Source: an uncultured Prevotella sp.
Lineage (GTDB): Bacteria; Bacteroidota; Bacteroidia; Bacteroidales; Bacteroidaceae
Direction of reading: 5' to 3'
Length of the DNA stretch: 15,126 nt
Assembly: GCA_900765465.1 (NCBI GenBank)
Contig: CAAFRM010000100.1
Location: 1-15,126 of the forward strand
Position 1 is the stretch's first letter; every line of letters starts with the position of its first letter. Below are positions 1 to 7,270 of the stretch, one piece after another. Below the pieces are notes generated by a model. The model worked only from the letters and a program-made list of their open reading frames with translations, made no database searches and was not told the DNA's origin. A program made the position numbers and the translations under genes.

Positions 1-3000
1 CTGGTATTCATTGCACCCAGGGCTTTTCTCTGCGTGTCAGGAAGTGCATAGTAGGCTCGCAGGGCATCATCAAAGGAACTGTATTCCTTGATGTCCAGCG
101 CACCCCGCTTCTGAATGTCCTCGGCAACATAAAAATGATCGATGAAGTGTTCCGGTTCCTGCTGTTCGGGTTCCGCACTGGCTCTGACCTGTGCGTGTGC
201 CTTTTCGTCAGGGTAGTCCCCATAGATACGGATGCACTTATGCTCCTGCTGATCGTAAACGGCAGCACCATCGTACTTGAATCCGTCATCCTCCATGGTT
301 CCGTCCACATAGCCCTGGGCAGCTTTTTCCGCTTCTTCCAGAGTGTAGTAGTCCAGTTTATCATCGAAGCCGTTTTCAAAGTGATGGTAGGCGGCAACCA
401 GATAGCGGGGAGCCATGCGCTCCTCGTAGCTGTTAATCATCTCAGGTGTCAGCCATTCTGGTTTGTCGGGAATCATTTCATACAGCTCACGCATCTTGGC
501 AATCTGTGCATGGCGGTTGCCTGCCCACAGATGCTTTTCGCTGTGCTGTCCTGCACCAAGGAAGTATTCGCAGTCCATACGCAGACGGTCTAACAGCTGA
601 TACTCAGGGGTGTAGTCCCTCGGTTCGGTTTTGCCCAGAAAATCCTCTGTAACGGGCTTTTCTTCGGTTTGGGCATCAACCCTTACCGCATGGTTTCTTT
701 CGTCCTGAGAGAGCATACGCTCGAAATTCTCACGATTCTCGGCACGGAAGATGGGATAAGCAAGCGTAGGGTCACGCAGCTGAACTTCTCTGTCCGTGAT
801 CTGCTCCACACGGAAAGCTGTATCGTCCAGATATACCGTGTCACCGACCTGATAATTCCATTTCGGTTCCTCGGAAGCAGATGCTTCCACAACTTCGGCA
901 GGCTCTGCCACAGGCGCTTCTGGCTGAACCGACTCCATCGCAGCTACGGACTGACGAACTTCCTCCAAATAGTCATTGGCAAGCCATTCGTCCGTGAAGT
1001 ATTCCGTAACGCCTTCCGGGTCTACATAGTAGTCATCGGTCTGATTATCCCAGATCGCATACTCGCCATCCTCGGTATCAATCACTGCGAAACGGTCATA
1101 AACATCTTCCAACGGATCAGTTTTAGCTTCTTCGATAGCCTGTCGTTCCGCTTCTTCCTCCGGGCTGAGGTAGCGTCCCTTTCGTATCAGACCGTCGATT
1201 CTCTGCACCACCTGCGCCCAGGACATCTGCAATTTATCGCAACCGCTCTTGGTGTAAGCAACACCCTTGGCATCGTGATCCTGACCGCTGTGCGTTGCAC
1301 CAGAGCAGGCATGGGAATGACCACCGGTTCCGTATTCATGCTTCAGGAAGTCCATCTTTTCCTTGGCAGAATGATTCTCCTGCCAGTAGTTATAAATACG
1401 GGCTTTACCACCGGAAAAGCCGCTTCCACGGGTCAAGTCTGCATTGACTTCATCATCCGTAATGAACTGGCGGACAAGGGGCATCTGCATCATATCGGTC
1501 TGATACTCACGCAAAGGCATATTCAACTCATACAGCTGTTTCTGAATGAGATTCAGCTTGTGATAGTGAAAACGAAGCAGATCGGGATTTTCCGCAAGGG
1601 TTTTTCTAAATTCCGAATACTGCTGTACCAAGGTTGCGTGGAAACGAGGGTCATCCAACTTTTCAGCCAAGTCTGCGGTTTCGTCAGGGAAACCACGAAA
1701 CGGTTCCTGATGAAGAATTGCCAGATAGTTGCTGGAACGGGCTTCTTCACTCAAATCGTGATAAAGATGCCACAGGGATTCTGCCAACTTCTGACGCTCA
1801 TATCCGGATGCTTCTACCAGTTCCACATTAGTTGCGAACCGACCATTTTCAAGCAGTTCTCCAATGCGCTCGGCAACCGTTTCCCAAGAAACGATCTGCG
1901 CTCTGGGGCTGTCAATGGCAGAGGAACCTTTGGCAAGGTGGATACCGTCCTCGGCATACCACGCACAGATATTCCCGCTATCTTCTTTCAGACCATAGCC
2001 GCCGTGATAGACCTGCTTTAAGGTCTGAACGATTTCTTCCAACGGCTTCTGCTTCATATATTCCAGCGCTACGACTTTTCGGGCTTCATCGGTATTGCTA
2101 CCAAGCAGAAGGAAGTGGTCGATTTCTTCCTGGGCAAAAGAAAAAGCAGAGGGCGTAAAGCTCTCTGCTCGGTCGATAAAACTGATTTGTTCATTTTCGG
2201 AGAGGAAAAGGTTCAGACTCAGCTGTTGATAAGCTCCGTCATCACGACTTCCTCCGCCTGTGCTTTCAGGCTGTTCATGTGCTGCACCCACGCCATCTGC
2301 TGCGTTTCCTTGTCCGGTGCGGGGCTGTCCTTCAGGTACTGCTCCATCAGAAACTCCACTCTGGCTTTCGCTGTTTCCTCGATCTCCCACAGGTGCGGGA
2401 ACAGGCTCTCCGTCAGAATCATGTCGTTCAGGAGCATCGGATTGTTCTGTTCCAAAAATGCTCGACGCATCCTGCCGTACTTGCCCAGAGGTTTCTCTCC
2501 CTCGTTCTCCAACTGAAGGTTCGGAATCTGATAATCTCCGGCCTGTCTGTAAGTCATCTCGCTCATAATCTGTACTCCTTTCGGTAGCTTTAATCTGCTC
2601 ATGTTCTCCAATCGCTTTTTCGATTTCCTGAAACATCCTTGTGCTGATGGCATTCACCGCAGTACCAAGGGCATTTACCGTCTGTCTGGTGTTAAAATCA
2701 AACACCTTCTGGAAATCCTCATGCTCGAAGTAGTTGTCGGGACTTTCCACGAACCGGCAATACATCGTATAGGATACGCTGTTTGCCACCGCATTTTTGA
2801 AAGCTACTTCGATGTTGAGTTCATCATACTCCTCAAGGAAGCTGTTGGCAACGATGTCGAGGAACTGCTTTTTGTAATCGTCCCAATACTCAGCCGCCAG
2901 TGCGGATGCAATATCTTCAAGCTGTGCTTCCAGTACCCCGTCAGCGGCAACACCGAAGGTACGCTCCATCGCTTCCATGACATAGGAGCGGTTTTCAGGC

Positions 3001-3344
3001 GTCACCTCCCACGGTTTCAGTTCCGGGGAAGAACGGCGAACGCCGGTATCCGCCACATCAAACACATAGCGCAGATACGGTTTATCCCTGTTCATCACAA
3101 ACAGAGCAATGCCGGTAGAGCCACGCTTTACATATCTGCGGTAATTTTCAGCGTTCCAGTCCTCATAGGGCTTGCAAAAGGTCGCATTGGGGCGCTGAGC
3201 ATAAATCATCACCTGTTCCGGATAGGTGAACTCATAGTTGCGGGACATCGTTCTCAAAAACGAAGTCCAGTTATCTGTGTTCGAGGTGATTTTCCCAATC
3301 GTTTCTTTTGCTAATCCGGAATAAAATCGCTCTTTTGCGTTCAT
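1..3344 (-). CDS. Giant polyvalent mobile-element protein (SNF2-helicase/DNA-methylase type), N-terminal 1114 residues, cut by the window edge
   Basis: I read this frame by hand from an ATG at 3344 to base 1 and found no stop. A GGAGG site lies 6 bases before the ATG, and the start follows the TTRAP stop by 18 bases. The N-terminus (residues 1-225, beginning MNAKERFYSGLAKETIG) matches the opening of the giant CTn-family proteins whose later parts hold DNA methylase and SNF2 helicase domains; a segment VFDVADTG at about residue 100 is typical. Residues 237-380 form a hydrophilic linker rich in G, S, E, D, R and Q, and its DNA also encodes TnpV. The conserved LTRGSGFSGGKARIYNYW block is near residue 637, followed by HEYGTGGHSH. 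An LPD11-like region (YQLLDRLRMDCEYF, then LWAG) begins near 914. No helicase or methylase motif lies within the window, so those domains are inferred from family architecture. The probable role is processing or protecting element DNA in donor or recipient. Confidence 0.85.
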   Translation of the reverse strand, partial: MNAKERFYSGLAKETIGKITSNTDNWTSFLRTMSRNYEFTYPEQVMIYAQRPNATFCKPYEDWNAENYRRYVKRGSTGIALFVMNRDKPYLRYVFDVADTGVRRSSPELKPWEVTPENRSYVMEAMERTFGVAADGVLEAQLEDIASALAAEYWDDYKKQFLDIVANSFLEEYDELNIEVAFKNAVANSVSYTMYCRFVESPDNYFEHEDFQKVFDFNTRQTVNALGTAVNAISTRMFQEIEKAIGEHEQIKATERSTDYERDDLQTGRRLSDSEPSVGERGRETSGQVRQDASSIFGTEQSDAPERHDSDGEPVPAPVGDRGNSESQSGVSDGAVPEGQPRTGQGNAADGVGAAHEQPESTGGGSRDDGAYQQLSLNLFLSENEQISFIDRAESFTPSAFSFAQEEIDHFLLLGSNTDEARKVVALEYMKQKPLEEIVQTLKQVYHGGYGLKEDSGNICAWYAEDGIHLAKGSSAIDSPRAQIVSWETVAERIGELLENGRFATNVELVEASGYERQKLAESLWHLYHDLSEEARSSNYLAILHQEPFRGFPDETADLAEKLDDPRFHATLVQQYSEFRKTLAENPDLLRFHYHKLNLIQKQLYELNMPLREYQTDMMQMPLVRQFITDDEVNADLTRGSGFSGGKARIYNYWQENHSAKEKMDFLKHEYGTGGHSHACSGATHSGQDHDAKGVAYTKSGCDKLQMSWAQVVQRIDGLIRKGRYLSPEEEAERQAIEEAKTDPLEDVYDRFAVIDTEDGEYAIWDNQTDDYYVDPEGVTEYFTDEWLANDYLEEVRQSVAAMESVQPEAPVAEPAEVVEASASEEPKWNYQVGDTVYLDDTAFRVEQITDREVQLRDPTLAYPIFRAENRENFERMLSQDERNHAVRVDAQTEEKPVTEDFLGKTEPRDYTPEYQLLDRLRMDCEYFLGAGQHSEKHLWAGNRHAQIAKMRELYEMIPDKPEWLTPEMINSYEERMAPRYLVAAYHHFENGFDDKLDYYTLEEAEKAAQGYVDGTMEDDGFKYDGAAVYDQQEHKCIRIYGDYPDEKAHAQVRASAEPEQQEPEHFIDHFYVAEDIQKRGALDIKEYSSFDDALRAYYALPDTQRKALGAMNT
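2219..2566 (-). CDS. tnpV: TnpV family transposon-encoded protein, nested inside the giant polyvalent gene
   Basis: The 115-residue product begins MSEMTYRQAGDYQIPNLQL and carries the TnpV signature in order: TYRQAGDY near the start, KPLGKYGRMRRAFL in the middle, and WVQHMNSLKAQAEEVV near the end. Its length is normal for the family. An AAGGAG site at 2575-2580 sits 8 bases before the ATG, so the start is well supported; a longer open frame to 2653 has no comparable site. The whole gene lies within the giant gene on the same strand in a different frame. The wobble base of TnpV codons is the first base of the other gene's codons. TnpV has no established biochemical function; it is a small protein recurrent in clostridial conjugative transposons. 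The family call is firm, but whether it is translated here is uncertain because the enclosing frame is also open. Confidence 0.72.
   Translation of the reverse strand: MSEMTYRQAGDYQIPNLQLENEGEKPLGKYGRMRRAFLEQNNPMLLNDMILTESLFPHLWEIEETAKARVEFLMEQYLKDSPAPDKETQQMAWVQHMNSLKAQAEEVVMTELINS
2575..2580 (-). promoter_or_regulatory. Ribosome binding site for the nested tnpV
   Basis: The minus strand reads AAGGAG, then 8 bases, then ATG. It lies inside the coding sequence of the giant protein, where the same bases encode part of KATERST. A well-spaced site at an internal ATG supports real translation of tnpV. Confidence 0.6.
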
Positions 3345-3362
3345 TGTATCCCTCCAATCCTA

Positions 3363-3569
3363 TCAATCCGGATAAAGGTTCAGCTTCTCAAAGGCGGCAT
3401 CGTCCATGGCTGAAACTTTACGGAGAACCGAGTCTGCCAAAGCAAAAAGCTCTGACTCGTCCTCCGAAAGCTGTTCCTTCATCAGTGTCAGTGCTTCACA
3501 CAGCCCTGACCTTGTGCCAGGGCTGTAAAGCATCATCATGTTCCGCTCATCCTGTGTGAAATCCATCAT
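3363..3569 (-). CDS. TTRAP family (transposon-transfer assisting protein)
   Basis: A 68-residue acidic protein with no signal peptide or membrane segment. It matches the TTRAP pattern: an N-terminal FTQDERNMMMLYSPGTR, a central GLCEALTLMKEQL, and a C-terminal SAMDDAAFEKLNLYPD. Length is normal. Two ATG codons are adjacent at the start; the first overlaps the stop of the YodL/DUF4316 gene (GAATGATG), and AGGGAG lies 5 bases upstream. Translation is therefore probably coupled to that gene, and the giant gene follows after 18 bases. The family is linked to conjugative transposon transfer by its name and context; no mechanism is known to me. Confidence 0.8.
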   Translation of the reverse strand: MMDFTQDERNMMMLYSPGTRSGLCEALTLMKEQLSEDESELFALADSVLRKVSAMDDAAFEKLNLYPD

Positions 3570-4162
3570 TCAATCTCCCTTTCCGGGTGGCTCTTGGGCG
3601 GCTTATGGGAAACATCCGGCACGGGCTTTTCCTTTAACTGCTCCAACACCGAAGGACGTTCCTCTAATCCGGACGCTTTTCCGTTATTGATGATACCGTC
3701 AATCATCCCATAATCATCTTCCATTGCCATCTCTGCGTTTTTCAGGTAGTTTTCGGACTTCATAAAGTTTTCCAGCTTCTGAAACCCAACAGAATCTACA
3801 TAGTGAAAGGATACCTCACCGACTACCTTTAAGGCTACGATGTCGCTGACCGACATACTGTGACCACGGAAATCATCCGGGTGGTCAATATTGAACTTTA
3901 CATACAAATCTTCCAGCTGCCGATTCACATCCTCGGACATAGAAATGGAGCCATGATAGACCACCTCGTAACGGTCAATCTCAGGCTCCATTTCTTTCTT
4001 CTGAAGGTAGCTGTAATTTGCAAACATGAGCGGGATATTATCGTCTACATCTTCCCGCAGCTGAAGAATCGCATAGGAATCCGTGGGGCTTTCCAGAAAA
4101 GCAACCATTCTGTCATCCGGGGTGGTATTTCCGTGAACATCATCCCATTTTTCGTTTTTCAT
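3566..4162 (-). CDS. YodL domain plus DUF4316 protein
   Basis: A 198-residue soluble protein. Residues 60-133 show the YodL pattern: YEVVYHG, then LEDLYVKFNIDHPDDFRGHS, then SVSDIVAL, then FHYVDSVGFQKL. Residues 138-161 match DUF4316 (NYLKNAEMAMEDDYGM, then IDGIINNG). The proline-rich C-terminus (KEKPVPDVSHKPPKSHP) looks disordered. I chose the ATG at 4162 because AAGGAGG lies 8 bases upstream, and because the frame's extension to 4264 overlaps the end of the previous gene and has no such site. The stop codon of the preceding gene touches this ribosome site, and the next gene overlaps this stop, so it belongs to a tight operon. The molecular function is unknown; both domains occur mostly in clostridial mobile elements. 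Confidence 0.8.
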   Translation of the reverse strand: MKNEKWDDVHGNTTPDDRMVAFLESPTDSYAILQLREDVDDNIPLMFANYSYLQKKEMEPEIDRYEVVYHGSISMSEDVNRQLEDLYVKFNIDHPDDFRGHSMSVSDIVALKVVGEVSFHYVDSVGFQKLENFMKSENYLKNAEMAMEDDYGMIDGIINNGKASGLEERPSVLEQLKEKPVPDVSHKPPKSHPEREIE

Positions 4163-4175
4163 ATCCGTGTCCTCC

Positions 4176-5021
4176 TTATCGTTCAGGCTCTTTGCGTTTG
4201 GGAGAGGGACTGGCAGGCGCAGCTTTTTCTGCGGCCTGTGCCAGTTTTTCCATGACCGACTCACGCTTCGGAGAGTCGAGCTTATCCAGCTGACTTTTCA
4301 GCACTTTGGCAACCTCAACCGCAGTTTCCTCACGGGCTTCTTCAATGGCTGTATTCAGGAACTCACGATACGGAGCCGTATTACCAGCGGCAAGATCTGC
4401 CTTGATTTCTTGGATATGCGCCTGCACATCATCGACCTGATCCATATATTCATAGGGGTCGAAGTTCTCTGCAAAACGGTCGAGCTTAAAAGCAAGCTCA
4501 GCGATAGGGTCATTGACCACCACCGCCTGTCTGCCGACTTCAAAAGCCTGCTCCATGACATCCTCATAGAACATTGCCCGCAGTTCCCGGCGCTCCAGCC
4601 CGAAGGATTCCAGAATATCCCGGCGGACTTCGAGCATGGACAGTTCAGGGTTATCAACCTGACCGCCATCAATCTCGTTGTAGTTTTCATCCAACAGGGT
4701 GTAGTCGTAACCATCTTCGCAGGTCTGCACCGCAAGGATTCTATCCTTTCCGACCTTCCATGCGGCTTCATCGCCCATAATCTCAGGCTCCGGCATATAG
4801 CTTGCGCCGTTGCGCTCCATAATTTCTGCAAACTGGCAGATATGAAACACATTGTATCCGATCTGCGTATGATACTCGTCAATGAAGGTGCAGGGCTTCA
4901 CAACCATTTCATCCGGGTAGTGAATCTGCACACAGCTGCCATCGGGGATATGAAACAAATCCTTATAATGGCTGTCGATAAATCGGATTTCCTTACCATC
5001 CGGGTTGTACTCATTTGTCAT
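4176..5021 (-). CDS. LPD28-like mobile-element protein
   Basis: A 281-residue acidic soluble protein. The first 80 residues (YNPDGKEIRFIDSHYKDLF, then IHYPDE, then FIDEYHTQIGYNVFHICQFAE) fit the LPD28-type domain that follows topoisomerase III in many CTn elements. Residues 85-140 (WKVGKDRILAVQTCEDGYDY, then LDENYNEIDGG) resemble a second small polyvalent-associated domain, perhaps LPD16. The rest is helical, with a basic tail PSPKRKEPER. The ATG overlaps the topB stop by four bases (ATGA), and GGAGG lies 9 bases upstream, so translation is probably coupled to topB. Function is unknown. I recall the domain names from the family and could not check them here. Confidence 0.72.
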   Translation of the reverse strand: MTNEYNPDGKEIRFIDSHYKDLFHIPDGSCVQIHYPDEMVVKPCTFIDEYHTQIGYNVFHICQFAEIMERNGASYMPEPEIMGDEAAWKVGKDRILAVQTCEDGYDYTLLDENYNEIDGGQVDNPELSMLEVRRDILESFGLERRELRAMFYEDVMEQAFEVGRQAVVVNDPIAELAFKLDRFAENFDPYEYMDQVDDVQAHIQEIKADLAAGNTAPYREFLNTAIEEAREETAVEVAKVLKSQLDKLDSPKRESVMEKLAQAAEKAAPASPSPKRKEPER

Positions 5022-7093
5022 TTGCGCTTTCCTCCATTTTCAAATTCCATACTGAACTTCGTTTTGCCATCATCTGATACCTCCATAAAGACGGTGGCAT
5101 CAAAGGTGTTGCCCGTTCTTTCGGACTTGCAATTCTTGAGCTTTACCTTGCCGGAACCAAGCAATTTCTGCGCCGTGGCAGAAGTCATGCTCTTGCCGAT
5201 GCTCGCAAAGTAGCGATTGTTTTTCCAGAGGGCAAATTTGCAAGCTCTGTTGGAACAGAAAAATGCCTTGGCTTTGTCCTCTACAGCACTGCCGCAGAGC
5301 GGGCATTTGCCGATAGAATTGGCTTCTTTCGACATCATAACCTCGGAATCACGGATTACTTCATAGTTCTGAATCAGACCGGCAATCACATCTTTGATCT
5401 CGTCCATAAAGTCCTCGCTGGCATATTCGCCTTTCTCAATGAGCAACAATTTTTCTTCCCAATCCGCCGTCATGGATGGGGACTGAATCTGTTCCGGCAT
5501 GACTGTTACCAGAGCCGTACCCTTGTGGGTCGGAATCAGGTGTTTGGTTTTCTTATCACCCTTACGCTCCAGAAAACCGATGCGAACCAGCTTCTCAATG
5601 ATACCGGCACGGGTCGCAGGCGTTCCCAAACCTTTGCGCTCCACCTCATCAGGCATTTCGTCCGCACCGGCAGTTTCCATAGCAGAAAGCAGAGTATCCT
5701 CGGTAAAGTGTTTAGGGGGAGATGTTTTCCCTTCCTTGATTTCCGTGCCGCTGACGGTCATTTCGTCACCAACGGAAACAGAAGGGAGTGTCTGCACGTT
5801 TTCGTCGGATTTTGTCGAATCATTTTTCTGAACCAGAGCTTTCCATCCATCCTGCACAACAGTTTTGCCTTTGGTGGAAAACACGGTACCGCCACAGTCC
5901 AGCTCAATAACTGTCTCTGCGTATCGGTGCGGATCGCCAACAGCTACGCACAACCGATTCGAGATCAGTTGCAAAATTGCAAGTTCACCCTTGGGAAGTT
6001 CGCTCAGATTGCATTTCTGCAATTCTCTGGTCGGAATGATGGCATGGTGATCTGTGACCTTTTTGTTATTCACAACCTGCTCTGCATGAACTGGTATGTT
6101 ATCCACATCCTCCACGGGGAATGTGTGGAAAGCCAGCTTTACGAGGTCGGTCAGGCTATGTGCCATATCTTCCGTCAGAAACCTGCTGTCGGTACGGGGA
6201 TAAGTGACCAGTTTCTTTTCATAGAGGTTCTGCGTGTAGTCCAAGGTCTGCTGTGCCGTGTAGCCAAGCACACGGTTGGCTTCTCTCTGTAAACTGGTCA
6301 GGTCATAGAGCGCAGGCGGCTTTTCTGTTTTCTCCTTACATTCAGCTTTCTGAACGATTGCCACCGAACAGCTTTGTTTGACAGCTTCGGCTGCTGCCTT
6401 GGTTTTGAAGCGTTCGCTTGCAGCCGTAAAACCATCCAATCCAATCTGAACTGTGTAGAACAGTTCAGGCTTGAATGCGGAAATGGCAGCTTCTCGCATA
6501 ACAGCCATAGCAAGGGTAGGGGTCATAACACGACCAACATTCAGGGTCTGCCCGTAAAGGGTCGAAAAAAGTCGAGTAGCGTTAATACCAACAATCCAGT
6601 CGGCTCGTTCTCGACACAGTGCTGCTTCATACAAAGCATCATATTCCGTTCCAGACCTGAGATTTTCAAAGCCCTCCTTGATTGCTACATCTTCCATCGA
6701 GGAAATCCAAAGCCGCTCAAACGGCTTTCTGCACCCGGCTTTGTGGTACACCAACCGAAAGATCAGCTCGCCCTCACGACCGGCATCTGTTGCACACACA
6801 AGACTCGCAACATCTTCTCTGGCCATGAGCTTTTTCAGAATCCCAAACTGTTTTTTCGTACCGGCAGAAACCTCATACTGCCAGTCCATCGGGAAGATAG
6901 GAAGGTCTGCATAAGCCCATTTGCTGTACTTCGCATCATAGACTTCCGGCTGTGCCAGCTCCACCAAATGCCCTACACACCAGCTGACCACATATCCGTT
7001 TCCCTCTAAGTAGCCATCCTCACGCTTGGCAGCACCTAACACTTTGGCAATACTCTGTGCAACCGAAGGCTTTTCAGCCAAAACTAATTTCAT
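5018..7093 (-). CDS. topB: DNA topoisomerase III (type IA), conjugative-element type
   Basis: A 691-residue type IA topoisomerase that cuts and rejoins single strands through a tyrosine link and would resolve replication or transfer intermediates. The Toprim domain is at the N-terminus: KLVLAEKPSVA with catalytic Glu7, and CATDAGREGE near residues 101-110. LYDLTSLQREANR precedes the active-site LVTYPRTDSRF, with the tyrosine at about residue 298. A zinc-ribbon-like CPLCGSA...CSNRAC lies near 590-620, followed by the C-terminal repeat domain. Length is normal for element-borne TopB. I chose the ATG at 7093 because AAAGGAG lies 9 bases upstream; the ATG at 7099 would leave only 3 bases. It heads the left operon, but a terminator-like hairpin lies immediately upstream, so its expression probably depends on read-through or attenuation. 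Confidence 0.95.
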   Translation of the reverse strand: MKLVLAEKPSVAQSIAKVLGAAKREDGYLEGNGYVVSWCVGHLVELAQPEVYDAKYSKWAYADLPIFPMDWQYEVSAGTKKQFGILKKLMAREDVASLVCATDAGREGELIFRLVYHKAGCRKPFERLWISSMEDVAIKEGFENLRSGTEYDALYEAALCRERADWIVGINATRLFSTLYGQTLNVGRVMTPTLAMAVMREAAISAFKPELFYTVQIGLDGFTAASERFKTKAAAEAVKQSCSVAIVQKAECKEKTEKPPALYDLTSLQREANRVLGYTAQQTLDYTQNLYEKKLVTYPRTDSRFLTEDMAHSLTDLVKLAFHTFPVEDVDNIPVHAEQVVNNKKVTDHHAIIPTRELQKCNLSELPKGELAILQLISNRLCVAVGDPHRYAETVIELDCGGTVFSTKGKTVVQDGWKALVQKNDSTKSDENVQTLPSVSVGDEMTVSGTEIKEGKTSPPKHFTEDTLLSAMETAGADEMPDEVERKGLGTPATRAGIIEKLVRIGFLERKGDKKTKHLIPTHKGTALVTVMPEQIQSPSMTADWEEKLLLIEKGEYASEDFMDEIKDVIAGLIQNYEVIRDSEVMMSKEANSIGKCPLCGSAVEDKAKAFFCSNRACKFALWKNNRYFASIGKSMTSATAQKLLGSGKVKLKNCKSERTGNTFDATVFMEVSDDGKTKFSMEFENGGKRK

Positions 7094-7112
7094 TTGCATC
7101 TGCTCCTTTCAC

Positions 7113-7151
7113 AAAAAAATAAGCAGCCACACACCGTAGTGCATGACTGCT
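7113..7151 (-). terminator. Terminator-like hairpin (possible attenuator) before topB
   Basis: On the minus strand, AGCAGTCATGCAC and GTGTGTGGCTGCT form a 13-bp stem with wobble pairs around a TACG loop. It is followed by TATTTTTTT, the layout of an intrinsic terminator. The arms are 7139-7151 and 7122-7134 and the T tract is 7113-7119. The hairpin ends about 12 bases before the topB Shine-Dalgarno sequence, so it sits in the leader of topB rather than after a gene. Confidence 0.65.
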
Positions 7152-7221
7152 ATGTAAAAAGTTCGGAAAGGATTTTTGCAACCTGATACAATTTTCTGTT
7201 CTACAATCTCCGTCATAATAA

Positions 7222-7262
7222 AAATATCTCCATCATTTCAAAAGAGAATGACGGAGATATTT
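7222..7262 (-). terminator. Intrinsic terminator of the AAA ATPase gene
   Basis: The arms 7222-7237 and 7247-7262 pair at 15 of 16 positions around a 9-base loop and begin 8 bases after the ATPase stop codon. The minus-strand RNA continues into a U-rich stretch (TTATTATG). A partial third copy of one arm (ATCTCCGTCAT, 7207-7217) lies just beyond and could pair with 7249-7259 instead. Confidence 0.75.
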
Positions 7263-7270
7263 CACCTTGC

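Noticed and set aside
669..2021. A 450-codon open frame on the plus strand
   Set aside because: It lies antisense to the giant polyvalent gene, which reads continuously as recognisable family sequence. The plus-strand product has no domain I recognise.
2219..2566. Frameshift splitting one ancestral protein in two at tnpV
   Set aside because: The giant gene's frame is unbroken through and beyond the block, and TnpV has its own start and stop, so this is overlap rather than breakage.
2567..2653. N-terminal extension of tnpV to an ATG at 2653
   Set aside because: The AAGGAG-ATG pair at 2566 fits better and the TnpV family begins near the TYRQAGDY motif. The extension is only another frame of the giant gene.
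4163..4264. N-terminal extension of the YodL/DUF4316 protein
   Set aside because: It reads out of frame through the end of the LPD28-like gene, and a perfect ribosome site stands before the ATG at 4162.
4167..5213. A 348-codon open frame on the plus strand, and a similar one at 11496-12746
   Set aside because: Both are antisense shadows of strongly recognised minus-strand genes (LPD28-like/topB and VirB4) and lack family motifs or a convincing ribosome site.
7152..7221. Promoter for topB (TTGCAA, 17 bases, TTTACA)
   Set aside because: The -10 box matches the consensus at only three of six positions, too weak to annotate.
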